From assembly GCA_900470445.1 (NCBI GenBank), contig UCAU01000013.1, forward strand, positions 8,756 through 72,755: a stretch of DNA of 64,000 nt. The letters are read 5' to 3'. A program made the position numbers and the translations under genes. The notes below the pieces were generated by a model. The model was not told the DNA's origin. It did no database searches and worked only from the letters and a program-made list of their open reading frames with translations. This DNA comes from Hyphomicrobiales bacterium. GTDB lineage: Bacteria; Pseudomonadota; Alphaproteobacteria; Rhizobiales; Devosiaceae. Below, in pieces: positions 1 to 8,330 of this stretch (positions are counted from its first letter, which is position 1; every line of letters begins with the position of its first letter).

Positions 1-38
1 GAGGGAGGCAGATCGCGAGTGGCACTTAGCCCCGCTGC

Positions 39-950
39 CTACTTGCCAATCTCGTCCATGTCATACGGCGTCGTCTGGTAGATCTCGTTGATCCAGTTCT
101 GGAACAACAGATGGGCATGGCTGCGCCAGCGGTTTTCCGGTTCGATGCTGGTGTCCCCATTAGGGAAGAGGTTGGCCGGCGGCGGCGTGTCCAGCCCCGA
201 TTTGACGTCACGCTCATATTCGTCGGCCAGCGAGCGGTTGTCATATTCCAGGTGATTGAGGAAATAGACCGCCCGGTGCTTGAGATCACCCAGCATGGAG
301 ACGCCGATCTCCGCATTGTCGATCAGCACTTCCAGGTTCTCGCCTAGCGTGGTCCGGTCGATGTCGTTATAGCGCGATACCGGGATCATCGGGCTGTCCG
401 AAAAGCCGCGCAGGAAAGGCGAGCGCGGATTGGTCACCTGATGGCGGAATACGCCGAAGGCCTTGTTGTCCATGCGGTAGCGCCTGGCGCCATGGAAATG
501 GTGCAAAGCCGCCTGCGCGCCCCAACAGATGAACATGGCGTGGTGCACATTGGTCTTGGTCCACTCCATGATGTCGAGCATTTCGGGCCAATAGCGCACC
601 TCTTCAAACGGCAGGTTGGCGATCGGCGCGCCGGTCACGATAAAGCCGTCGAATTTCTTGGTCCGCACCTCTTCCCAGGTCTTGTAGAAGGTCTTGAGAT
701 AATCCTCCGAGGTATGCTTGGACTGATGGTCGGTGATGCGCACCAGCGTCAGGTCCACCTGCAGCGGCGTCGAGCCGATCAGCCGGGTGAACTGGGTCTC
801 GGTGCGCTCCTTGTTGGGCATCAAATTGAGCAGCCCGATTTCAAGCGGACGGATGTCCTGCCGCGCGGCGCGCGTGGAATCCATCACATAGACGCCCTCG
901 TCCTCGAGGGTCTTGCGGGCAGGTAGATTGTCGGGAATACGAATAGGCAT
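39..950 (-). CDS. metA: Homoserine O-acyltransferase (MetA family)
   Basis: Acylates homoserine at the first committed step of methionine synthesis in the cytoplasm. The 303 residues match the family along the full length. Visible active-site residues are the nucleophile Cys142 in FICWGAQAALHH and the His233/Glu235 pair in NHLEYDNRS. The position that separates acetyl-CoA users (Glu) from succinyl-CoA users (Gly) in studied MetA enzymes lies in TGAPIANLPFEE and is Ala111 here, so the acyl donor cannot be read with confidence; most alphaproteobacterial members are acetyltransferases. The ATG start is the first residue of the conserved MPIRIPDNLPA start. It lies 68 bp downstream of the NTPase gene on the same strand, so co-transcription is possible. 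Confidence 0.96.
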   Translation of the reverse strand: MPIRIPDNLPARKTLEDEGVYVMDSTRAARQDIRPLEIGLLNLMPNKERTETQFTRLIGSTPLQVDLTLVRITDHQSKHTSEDYLKTFYKTWEEVRTKKFDGFIVTGAPIANLPFEEVRYWPEMLDIMEWTKTNVHHAMFICWGAQAALHHFHGARRYRMDNKAFGVFRHQVTNPRSPFLRGFSDSPMIPVSRYNDIDRTTLGENLEVLIDNAEIGVSMLGDLKHRAVYFLNHLEYDNRSLADEYERDVKSGLDTPPPANLFPNGDTSIEPENRWRSHAHLLFQNWINEIYQTTPYDMDEIGK

Positions 951-994
951 ATCAGCCTCTTAAGCGAGAATGATCGGAAAGCGATTCAAGGCCG

Positions 995-1019
995 GCGCGT
1001 CTCCAATGGGAGAACGCGC
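995..1019 (-). other. GC-rich hairpin between the NTPase gene and metA
   Basis: The arms GCGCGTCTCC and GGGAGAACGCGC pair with one bulge and a three-base loop. The hairpin touches the stop codon of the NTPase gene. No T-run follows on the minus strand, so it is not a standard terminator. It could attenuate or stabilise a transcript that reads into metA. Confidence 0.4.
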
Positions 1020-1921
1020 TAACGCATTCGCCTCTCGATCGCAGCGGCCATCAGGTCGACGAATTCGTCACCGTCACGGACCATGGCGAGATCCGATGCC
1101 TCAACGACATAACCAAAATTATCCGCCAGCGCTTGATAGCGGGGCAGGCGGTCATGCAGCAGCGCCTCGAACCCCCAGGCGCCAAACCCCGCCGGGTCGA
1201 CGTCGCAGTCTTCGGCGATCTTGTTGAGCGCCTTGTACTCGGCCCATTTCTCGACGAGGAATGGTGGGCGGTAGTACATCGGCTTGGGGCTCTGCTTGAA
1301 GCGCCGCACCAGTTCGGCGGCGTCCTTGTCGGTGCCGCGGATGTAGAGCAGGGCGGTGGAAGCCGCCAGCGTCCTGACCACCGGGTCTTCCGGGTCAGTG
1401 GGGTCGATCACCTCGATCAGCGAGCCGCCGGTGTCGGCGATGAAATCATCATAGCCATAGAGTTCCTTGGCCCGCTCGATGAAATGCGGCACGTCCTGCA
1501 ATGCGGCAATCTCGGCCACGCGATGCTGCTCCTGCCGGCGCTGATATTCGGCCAGCGGCAGCCCGCCCTTATCGGGATTGCCGGGCGTGCCGAGATAGCT
1601 CGAGAGCGGGTCGAGATTGTCGAAAGTGATGTTGGACGAGATATAGATCGAGTCCGAGCGCAGCAGGTCCGCCAGGAACGGCACCTTCATGGCTTCGCGC
1701 TTGAAATTGTCTACGATATATTCGCCCATATAGCGCGTGCCGATGCGGTAATCGGCCGAATAGTGGAACCAGCGCGACGTCCGCAGCATGTTGCTCAGCC
1801 GCGTCTTGCCGACGCCGGCCATGCCGAACACCGTCACAGTGCGGCGCTCGGCCTTCACGAACTCATCGGCGGACTTGAACAGCATGGCGGTGGTGATCCC
1901 GGGCGCAGTGTCTTTGTGCAT
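1019..1921 (-). CDS. Conserved P-loop NTPase of unknown function
   Basis: Predicted nucleotide-binding protein of about 300 residues with a Walker A motif GMAGVGKT at residues 33-40 of the chosen ATG start. It is followed by a SADYRIGTRYM segment and a central region with IADTGGSLIEVID, which may hold a Walker B-like acidic stretch. No signal peptide or membrane segment is visible, so it should be cytoplasmic. I recognise it only as a conserved alphaproteobacterial ATPase and know no assigned role. The start is uncertain: ATG at 1921 is used here, and a second ATG at 1885 (MLFKSADEF) is equally plausible because neither has a strong ribosome site. It is divergent from flgE. Confidence 0.8.
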   Translation of the reverse strand: MHKDTAPGITTAMLFKSADEFVKAERRTVTVFGMAGVGKTRLSNMLRTSRWFHYSADYRIGTRYMGEYIVDNFKREAMKVPFLADLLRSDSIYISSNITFDNLDPLSSYLGTPGNPDKGGLPLAEYQRRQEQHRVAEIAALQDVPHFIERAKELYGYDDFIADTGGSLIEVIDPTDPEDPVVRTLAASTALLYIRGTDKDAAELVRRFKQSPKPMYYRPPFLVEKWAEYKALNKIAEDCDVDPAGFGAWGFEALLHDRLPRYQALADNFGYVVEASDLAMVRDGDEFVDLMAAAIERRMR

Positions 1922-1951
1922 TAATGCACTTGCCGCCATCAGACAAGCGGG

Positions 1952-1966
1952 CGGCAATTTCTGCCG
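1952..1966. promoter_or_regulatory. 15-bp palindromic enhancer-like motif upstream of flgE
   Basis: CGGCAATTTCTGCCG differs at two positions from the perfect palindrome CGGCAAATTTTGCCG found at 33729-33743. It lies about 90 bp upstream of the -24 element of the flgE sigma-54 promoter, the usual distance for an enhancer-binding protein such as FlbD. The protein assignment is inference. Confidence 0.6.
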
Positions 1967-2050
1967 GTAGGCCCGGACTCAATTGCCGGTTTTCGCCGCA
2001 ATTGCACAGCGTGCGCGCAAATTATCGTTTAAAATCAATGCCAAGTGCAG

Positions 2051-2067
2051 TTGGCACCCTACTTGCT
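2051..2067 (+). promoter_or_regulatory. Sigma-54 promoter of flgE
   Basis: TTGGCACCCTACTTGCT carries the hallmark GG-N10-GC (GG at 2053-2054, GC at 2065-2066) and matches the consensus TTGGCACG-N4-TTGCA at nearly every position. Transcription would start near 2078, about 42 bases before the flgE ATG. This rules out a flgE start at 2045, which would lie upstream of the promoter. Confidence 0.82.
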
Positions 2068-2119
2068 CCTATCCGTGCTGAACAGGCGCAACCAGCGCGA
2101 GCAGTTTCAGGAGTTTTTG

Positions 2120-3880
2120 ATGGGTATTTACGGGGCTCTTTCCAGTGCGGTGACGGGTCTGCGGGCGCAGGCACATGCGCTGGAAAACATTTCCGGCAAT
2201 ATCGCCAACTCGCAAACGACTGGCTACAAGCGCATCGAGACCGATTTCCTGGATTTGATCCCCGACGCCCCGATCCGCCGCCAGGTGCCCGGCGCGGTGC
2301 TGGCGCAGTCGCGCGGCACCAATGACGTCAAGGGCGACATCAAGACGGTGGCGAACGAGACCTTCATCGCGCTCAATTCCAACGGCTTCTTCGTGGTCGA
2401 GCCCAAGAACGGGCAGGCGGATGGCGATGGTACCTTTGCCGGCACCAATTTCTACACCCGCCGCGGCGATTTCGAGATCGACAAGGATGGCCTGTTGGTC
2501 AACGGCGCCGGCTACTACCTCAAGGGCCTGGCGATCGATCCGGCCACAGGCAACGTCTCGGGCTCGGCCCCCGCCGTCATCAAGCTCTCCAATGCCTTCC
2601 TGCCGGCCCAGCAGACCACGCGCATCAATTACCAGGCCAACCTGCCGCAATTGCCCAAGACCGACGCCTACAAGGCCTCGGTGCCCAATAGCGAGCTGAT
2701 GCGTGCGGGCGATTACCTGCCGAGCACCTTCACCCCCGCGCGGGCTGTCTCGATCGCGGCGTTCACCGCCACGCCCGCCAGCATGGTGGGCCAGTCGCTG
2801 ACCATCGCGATCAGCGGTACGGCGTTCAACTACAATTTCTACTCGGCCGCTGCCGGCGCTCCGCCCGCCAATAACGCGTCCAACATGTATATCGACACCG
2901 ATGGCAAGACGGTCGCGCAGATCCTGGCGGAAGTTGAGACCCATATGCAGGGTCGCCCGAATGGCGCCGGTTCGACCGTCGGCATCGTCGGCGGCAATCT
3001 GGAGATCGAGATGCCCACCAATTCGGGTTTTGCCATGACGGCCTCGGCCAGTGCGGGGCTTGCGACCTCATTCACCACCACGCCGCCGGTCAGCTCGGTG
3101 CCCAATGGCACACCGGTCAACGCGATCTCCGCCAACCAGAACGCGCAATTCCTCACCAACACGATCCCGGCCGGCTCCATCACGGTTTATGCCCAGAACG
3201 GCGCCCCGGCCGAGGTGACCATGCGCTGGGCCAAGGTCGATAGCGCCACCAGCACCCCGCCCGGCAGCGACACCTGGCACCTCTACTACATGTCCAACGG
3301 CAATGCGGACGGAACAGAGACGCAGTGGACCCGCGTCAACGAGACCTTCCAGTTCGCCGCCAATGGCTCGCTGGCAGCTCCGACGGGCGGCGCCACCACG
3401 CTGACCGGCCTCAATATCAACGGCGTTGGCGTGGGCGATGTGGAATTGCGCTATGACACCAACGGGCTGACCCAGTTTGCCGACGTGAACGGCAAGGCCA
3501 ACACCTCGACGCTGAACCAGAACGGCTATGGCGCCGGTGAATTCGTCTCGGTGGCCATCAACGACAATGGCCGGGTGGTTGCCACCTATTCCAATGGCGA
3601 ACGCATCGATATGGCGCAGGTGGTGACGGCCAATTTCAACGCCATCAACTCGCTCAAGCGGCTCGATGGCGGTGTATTCGCGTCGACCTCGGAATCGGGC
3701 GAGGCCATCCTGGATCTCACCGGCGAAGGCATTATGGGCGGCGCGCTCGAAGCCTCCAACACCGACATTTCGGACGAATTCACCAAGTTGATCGTGACCC
3801 AGCAGGCTTATGCGGCCAGCACGCGCATCGTCAGCGCGGCCGACAAGATGCTGCAGGAAGCGCTCAACATGATCCGCTAG
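2120..3880 (+). CDS. flgE: Flagellar hook protein FlgE
   Basis: Builds the hook outside the outer membrane. The 586 residues begin with the conserved MGIYGALSSAVTGLRAQ rod/hook N-terminus, have NISGNIANSQTTGYK near residues 25-40, and end with the FlgE C-terminal helix (SNTDISDEFTKLI, QQAYAASTRIVSAADKML). ATG at 2120 is chosen over upstream starts because CAGGAG sits 6 bases before it and the sigma-54 promoter lies inside the longer reading. A central insert of about 100 residues with GQSLTIAISG and DTDGKTVAQILAEV resembles inserts in FlgL and FliC of this window. First gene of flgE-flgK-flgL. Confidence 0.96.
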   Translation: MGIYGALSSAVTGLRAQAHALENISGNIANSQTTGYKRIETDFLDLIPDAPIRRQVPGAVLAQSRGTNDVKGDIKTVANETFIALNSNGFFVVEPKNGQADGDGTFAGTNFYTRRGDFEIDKDGLLVNGAGYYLKGLAIDPATGNVSGSAPAVIKLSNAFLPAQQTTRINYQANLPQLPKTDAYKASVPNSELMRAGDYLPSTFTPARAVSIAAFTATPASMVGQSLTIAISGTAFNYNFYSAAAGAPPANNASNMYIDTDGKTVAQILAEVETHMQGRPNGAGSTVGIVGGNLEIEMPTNSGFAMTASASAGLATSFTTTPPVSSVPNGTPVNAISANQNAQFLTNTIPAGSITVYAQNGAPAEVTMRWAKVDSATSTPPGSDTWHLYYMSNGNADGTETQWTRVNETFQFAANGSLAAPTGGATTLTGLNINGVGVGDVELRYDTNGLTQFADVNGKANTSTLNQNGYGAGEFVSVAINDNGRVVATYSNGERIDMAQVVTANFNAINSLKRLDGGVFASTSESGEAILDLTGEGIMGGALEASNTDISDEFTKLIVTQQAYAASTRIVSAADKMLQEALNMIR

Positions 3881-3949
3881 CCGCAGCGGCGACAGTTTGG
3901 GTTCGCGGCACTGGCTGCGGACCCGGTTCTCGCGTGAGGAGCCCAAGAC

Positions 3950-5785
3950 ATGGGTTTGACGACATCTCTGACAAATGCGGTTTCGGGTCTGCGCACCAGC
4001 CAGGATGCGCTCTCCATCCTCAGCCGCAATGTGGCCAATGCCGGCACGCCTGGTTATCACCGGCAGTCGCTCAACGTCGTCGACTATAATTCGCAGAACA
4101 GCAGCTATGCCCGCACGCAGGGCACGGTGCGCGCCTTCAATACCAGCCTGCAGACCTATTACACCCGCCAGGTCAGCGACGCCGCCAATTCGGGCATCCA
4201 GGCCAATTATCTCGATCGCCTGCAAGGCGCGCTGGGCAAGCCCGGCACCGCCGGTTCGCTCGATACCATCTTTGCCGATCTGCAGAAGACCCTGCAGGGC
4301 ATTGCGACCAGCCCCGACAATTACGCAGCCCGCTCGCAGGCTGTCGCCTCCGCCCAGACCATGGCCGAGACGCTCAATCGCCTGTCCGGCACCATCCAGG
4401 GCATGCGCCAGGAAACCGAAGGGCAGATCGCCAACCACGTCAACAATCTCAACGGCATGCTCAATTCGCTGGCCGAAGTGAACAACCGCATGCTCGACCT
4501 GGGCATGACCGATTCCGCGCGCGCCTCCCTGCAGGACCAGCGCGATCGTTTGGTCTCGGGTGTTGCCGAGCTGGTCGACGTGCAGGCCGATTACCGCGCC
4601 AATGGCACCGTTTCGCTGATGACCCGCTCCGGCGTCGGCCAGTTGGACAATGGCGTCGGGCAATTTTCCTTTGAAAGCGCGGGCAATCTCTCTCCCAATT
4701 CGCAGTTCAATGTCGATCAGAACCAGACCTCGGTCGGCAAGCTGATCCTGACCACCCCGTCGGGCCTCAAGCTCGATCTGGTGGCCCAGGGCATCCTGCA
4801 GGGCGGGGAATTGGCGGGCCTTGTCACCCTGCGCGACCGCACCCTGGTCGAGGCCCAGGACCAGCTCGACGAGATCGCCGCGGGCCTGGCCCAGGCCTTC
4901 TCGACCAAGACCGCGCAAGGCACGGCCACGAGCGCCGCGGGCGCCAATGGCTTCGATCTGAACCTGGCCAATATGCAGCCCGGCAATGACATGCTGCTGA
5001 CCTATACCGAGAACGGCGTCGAACGCCGCGTTCGCGTGGTCAACAGCACCGATGGCAAGGACTATGTAGACGCCACCGGGCAGCGCGTTATCAGCATCAA
5101 CCTGTCCGGCGATGCGACCGCGGCGGCAAACATGCTGGGCAGCAAGCTGCCCAATCTGACGATCTCCAGCACGGGCGCCGGCAATATCCGCGTGCTCGAT
5201 GCCGGCGCGGGCGGGCCAACGACGGTCAAGTCGGCTGCCGTGCGCACCACCGCCTCAGGCGTGCAGGGCGATGGCCTGGCGTTCAACCTGTTCGTCGATC
5301 AGGGCGACGCCTCCTTCACCAACAATCTCAATGGCGATCCGCCGCAGAAGCAGGGCTTTGCCGCCCGCATTACGGTCAATAGCGCCATCCTGGCCGACAA
5401 TCGCCTGATGGTGCAGCACGAAGTGGGCGGCACGCTGGGCGATGCCGATCGTGCCAATTTCGTCATCGGCCAGCTCAGCAGCCTGCAGCTGGTTTCCGGT
5501 GGCAACCCCGCCGATTCCAAGAATTTCCAGCTCAACGGCAATCTGGGCGAAATGATCGGCCAGGTGCTCAATTTCCAGGGCTCCAGCATCAATGCGGCCC
5601 TGACCCGCTCCGATGATCGCCAGCTGACCCTCGATACCATTGTGGACCAGATGTCCTCGGAATACGGCGTGGACGTCAATGCCGAGATGGCGCGGCTGAT
5701 GGAGCTGCAAAATGCCTATGCCGCCAATGCCCGCATCGTGTCGGTGGTCAAGGAACTGCTCGACGCCCTGTTTGCTTCGACCTGA
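3950..5785 (+). CDS. flgK: Flagellar hook-associated protein FlgK (HAP1)
   Basis: First hook-filament junction protein. The 611 residues start with MGLTTSLTNAVSGLRTSQ, continue with SRNVANAGTPGYHRQSL in the coiled-coil D0/D1 region, and end in the conserved VNAEMARLMELQNAYAANAR helix followed by VVKELLDALF. A GAGGAGCCC ribosome site precedes the ATG. A middle domain with GNDMLLTYTENGVERRVRV and GDATAAANMLGSKL probably forms an exposed domain. It lies 69 bp after flgE and 12 bp before flgL, so it is probably co-transcribed with them from the sigma-54 promoter. Confidence 0.96.
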   Translation: MGLTTSLTNAVSGLRTSQDALSILSRNVANAGTPGYHRQSLNVVDYNSQNSSYARTQGTVRAFNTSLQTYYTRQVSDAANSGIQANYLDRLQGALGKPGTAGSLDTIFADLQKTLQGIATSPDNYAARSQAVASAQTMAETLNRLSGTIQGMRQETEGQIANHVNNLNGMLNSLAEVNNRMLDLGMTDSARASLQDQRDRLVSGVAELVDVQADYRANGTVSLMTRSGVGQLDNGVGQFSFESAGNLSPNSQFNVDQNQTSVGKLILTTPSGLKLDLVAQGILQGGELAGLVTLRDRTLVEAQDQLDEIAAGLAQAFSTKTAQGTATSAAGANGFDLNLANMQPGNDMLLTYTENGVERRVRVVNSTDGKDYVDATGQRVISINLSGDATAAANMLGSKLPNLTISSTGAGNIRVLDAGAGGPTTVKSAAVRTTASGVQGDGLAFNLFVDQGDASFTNNLNGDPPQKQGFAARITVNSAILADNRLMVQHEVGGTLGDADRANFVIGQLSSLQLVSGGNPADSKNFQLNGNLGEMIGQVLNFQGSSINAALTRSDDRQLTLDTIVDQMSSEYGVDVNAEMARLMELQNAYAANARIVSVVKELLDALFAST

Positions 5786-5797
5786 GGAGACCCCTGA

Positions 5798-7717
5798 ATG
5801 ATCGTCAACAAGTCGATGTATCCGATCCAGACCGGGTTCTCCGTCATCTCGCGCATGCAGGATCGCTTCGCCACGCTGCAGGTCCAGCTGGGCACCGGCA
5901 TGAAGGCGTCGACCCTGGCCGAAATGGGGAACGATCTGCCCATGTCGATCTCGGTGCGCTCGCGCCTTGCCAAGATCGATTCCTTCTCCGCCAATATCGA
6001 CACGGTCAATCTGCGCCTGAGCTTTCTCGACAATGCCATGGCGCGCTTCGACAAGCTCGAGGCCGAGGGCCGCAGTTCGGCCGTGCAGGGGCAATACGGC
6101 ACCAACAATATCAACCTGGCCACGGTGCCGGGGCTCGCCTATGGCCGGCTGGATGAGATGGTCACCATACTCAATTCCGATATTGCCGGCCGCTATCTGT
6201 TTGGCGGCTCCAACACCGACAAGGCGCCGCTGCCCGATACCACGACGCTGCTCGAAGGGCAGGGCGGTCGCGCCGGCTTCAAGGCTGTGGTCACCGAGCG
6301 CAAGGCCGCCGATGCCGGCCTTGACGGGCGCGGGCGCCTGCAATCCTCGCATGCGGCGGGTACCACGACGGTCAATCTGGCCGAGGATGGCGTGCATCCC
6401 TTCGGCATGAAGGTGTCCGCCATCTCCACCACCAGCGGCGCTGTCACCATCTCGCAGCCGGCGGCGGGTGGCGGGACTTTGGGCAATCAGGTCGGCGTCA
6501 CCTTTGCGCCCACGCCGGCCGAGCAGATCACGGCCGGCCAGACCATTTCCATGGGCTTCACGCTGCCCGACGGCACCGAAACGCAGATCACCATGCGGGC
6601 GATCGCAGCGGCCGATGCGCCCGGCGGTATCAATGAATTCGTCATCGGCGCCGATGCCGAGGCCACCGCCGCCAATTTCAAGACGGCGCTCGACAAAAAG
6701 CTGGTCGAAGTGGGCGGCACGACCCTGTCCGGGGCCTCGACCTTCGCCGCGTCGCAGAACTTCTTCAACGGGGCGGGTGAACCCGTGCTGCGGGTCGATC
6801 AGAGCAGCGGCAATCCCCCCACCAGCCTGCGGCTCGCCACCGAGGCCGACACGGTCATGTGGTATACCGGCCAGACCCCCGCAGTCGCCGCCGAAGGCCT
6901 GGGACGCCTCGAGATCGGCACCAATGGCGCCAATGTCACCCTGGGCGAAAAGCAGCCTGTCTCGGCCGCCCATGGCTTCCAGGTCAGCGGCATTTCGGCG
7001 TCCACCGCCAGCATCACCACCGGCTACACGGCGACGAATCCGTCCCAGGCCACGGCGCAATTCACCGCCATTCCCGCGCCCGGGGAAACCGTCAACATTA
7101 CCCTGACCGAACCGAACGGCACCACCCGCACCATGGCGCTCACCGCCGTGGTCGGCAAGGCAGGCCCCGGCCAGTTCACCATCGGGGCCGATGTGAACGC
7201 CACTGCGGCCAATTTCTCCAAGGCGCTGACCGGCGTCGTCACCGACGCTGCCATCCTGGCCGAAGGCAACCCGCGCCAGAGCGTCACCGCCCAGATCGAC
7301 GATTCCACCCGCGTCAATTACGGCCTGCAGGCCAATGAATCGGGCCTGCTCGCCCTGATGCGCACCACCGCCGCCATGTCGGTCGAGACCTATCCCGATG
7401 GCGATCCGACTGCCACGGGCCGCTTCGACGCCATGGCCGAGCGCCAGCAATCGGCGCTGTCGGAGGCCCACAACGTCAAGCGCGGTTCGGTGGAAATCCT
7501 GACCATGGAACTGGGCATGGCCCGCAGCGCGCTCAACAACACCACCACCCGCCATTCCAATTACAAGCTGCAGCTGGAAAACCTGCTGAGCGATGTGGAA
7601 ACGGTGAGCAAGGAAAACGTCGCCATGGAAATCCTGGCCCTGCAGACGCGCCTGCAAGCCAGCTACCAGGCCACCTCCATGATCAGCCAGCTCAGCCTCG
7701 TCAACTTCATGAAGTAG
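5798..7717 (+). CDS. flgL: Flagellar hook-associated protein FlgL (HAP3), enlarged
   Basis: Second junction protein, linking FlgK to the filament. Flagellin-like ends are clear: MIVNKSMYPIQTGFSVISRMQ at the start and VSKENVAMEILALQTRLQASY at the end. At 639 residues it is roughly twice the length of typical FlgL (about 300-350). The extra length comes from a middle region holding two related modules. Module A (about residues 200-310) has GMKVSAIS, GQTISMGFTLPDG and FVIGADAEATAANFKTAL. Module B (about residues 390-490) has GFQVSGIS, GETVNITLTEPNG and FTIGADVNATAANFSKAL. Last gene of the hook operon. Confidence 0.94.
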   Translation: MIVNKSMYPIQTGFSVISRMQDRFATLQVQLGTGMKASTLAEMGNDLPMSISVRSRLAKIDSFSANIDTVNLRLSFLDNAMARFDKLEAEGRSSAVQGQYGTNNINLATVPGLAYGRLDEMVTILNSDIAGRYLFGGSNTDKAPLPDTTTLLEGQGGRAGFKAVVTERKAADAGLDGRGRLQSSHAAGTTTVNLAEDGVHPFGMKVSAISTTSGAVTISQPAAGGGTLGNQVGVTFAPTPAEQITAGQTISMGFTLPDGTETQITMRAIAAADAPGGINEFVIGADAEATAANFKTALDKKLVEVGGTTLSGASTFAASQNFFNGAGEPVLRVDQSSGNPPTSLRLATEADTVMWYTGQTPAVAAEGLGRLEIGTNGANVTLGEKQPVSAAHGFQVSGISASTASITTGYTATNPSQATAQFTAIPAPGETVNITLTEPNGTTRTMALTAVVGKAGPGQFTIGADVNATAANFSKALTGVVTDAAILAEGNPRQSVTAQIDDSTRVNYGLQANESGLLALMRTTAAMSVETYPDGDPTATGRFDAMAERQQSALSEAHNVKRGSVEILTMELGMARSALNNTTTRHSNYKLQLENLLSDVETVSKENVAMEILALQTRLQASYQATSMISQLSLVNFMK

Positions 7718-7737
7718 GGCAGGAGCGCACCCACCCA

Positions 7738-7873
7738 CGGTGTCACCCCGGCGCAGGCCGGGGTCCATCCTGAGATCGTGGTTGTGCCGCCAAGTGGCAA
7801 TGCGAACGTACGCGCACCTTGCGGCAGGTCTACCATCTCAGGATGAGCCCCGGCCTGCGCCGGGGTGACACCG
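7738..7873. repeat. Long inverted repeat between flgL and flaF
   Basis: Two 39-bp arms, 7738-7776 and 7835-7873, are inverted copies with two adjacent mismatches, separated by 58 bp. Each arm contains its own palindrome (CACCCCGGC-GCA-GGCCGGGGT). It resembles the REP-type intergenic palindromes common in Hyphomicrobiales. It occupies most of the 244-bp space between two convergent genes. Confidence 0.8.
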
Positions 7874-7916
7874 AGCGTGTGGATGAATGACGTTTCTCTG
7901 ACCACCCCTCGAAAAC

Positions 7917-7945
7917 AAAAAAGCCCCGCAATGCGGGGCCTTTTC
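7917..7945. terminator. Bidirectional terminator between flgL and flaF
   Basis: Stem GCCCCGC-AAT-GCGGGGC (7923-7939) has an A-run to its left and CTTTTC to its right. It therefore reads as an intrinsic terminator for flaF on the minus strand, with a clean T-run, and for the flgEKL transcript on the plus strand. Confidence 0.85.
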
Positions 7946-7961
7946 ATTCATTCCATCACAC

Positions 7962-8330
7962 TCAGTTCGCGCGCAAACCTTGCGCCAGCTGCCGGTTGAT
8001 GTTGATCAGCGTGTCCAGCCGATTGGGGGACACTGGATCAAGCAGGATCTCGCGCGTCTCGTTGAGGATATACATCCCCAGATTGGCGATGTTCTGGCGC
8101 ACCATGGCGGGCAGCGCATTGTCATCGCGCGTCACCGAGGTCATGAAAATGGTCCAGAGCTTGCGATTGAAGGTCAGCGCGCCCTTGAGCACTTCGCTGT
8201 CAGCCGGCCAGTTGTCGCGCACGGACTGCAAGCTCGCGGCGGATTTGATGAGCAGCGCAGCTTCTCGTTCGCGGGGGGATTCAACCGTCTTGGCTGTCGT
8301 CTGATAGGCTGCCGCGCCGTATTGCTGCAT
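7962..8330 (-). CDS. flaF: Flagellar biosynthesis regulator FlaF
   Basis: FlaF promotes flagellin production and secretion and acts against FlbT in Alphaproteobacteria. The 122 residues start at the ATG giving MQQYGAAAYQ and contain RKLWTIFMTSVTRDDNALP and QNIANLGMYILNETREIL, both typical of the family. A TTG two codons upstream is less likely. The coding region overlaps the end of flbT by 50 bp, so the two are translationally coupled. A strong terminator follows. Confidence 0.93.
   Translation of the reverse strand: MQQYGAAAYQTTAKTVESPREREAALLIKSAASLQSVRDNWPADSEVLKGALTFNRKLWTIFMTSVTRDDNALPAMVRQNIANLGMYILNETREILLDPVSPNRLDTLININRQLAQGLRAN

Noticed and set aside
951-1018. SAM riboswitch before metA
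   Set aside because: Only 68 bp separate metA from the upstream gene, and the sequence lacks the conserved SAM-II pseudoknot elements; only a GC hairpin is present.
3068-4918. Open frame of 616 codons on the minus strand across flgE and flgK
   Set aside because: Same antisense artefact; no signal, motif or ribosome site, and the plus-strand genes are certain.
5255-7768. Open frame of 837 codons on the minus strand across flgL and the end of flgK
   Set aside because: It is antisense to well-identified flagellar genes, gives a His/Gly/Arg-rich composition without domains, and is a by-product of high GC at third codon positions.
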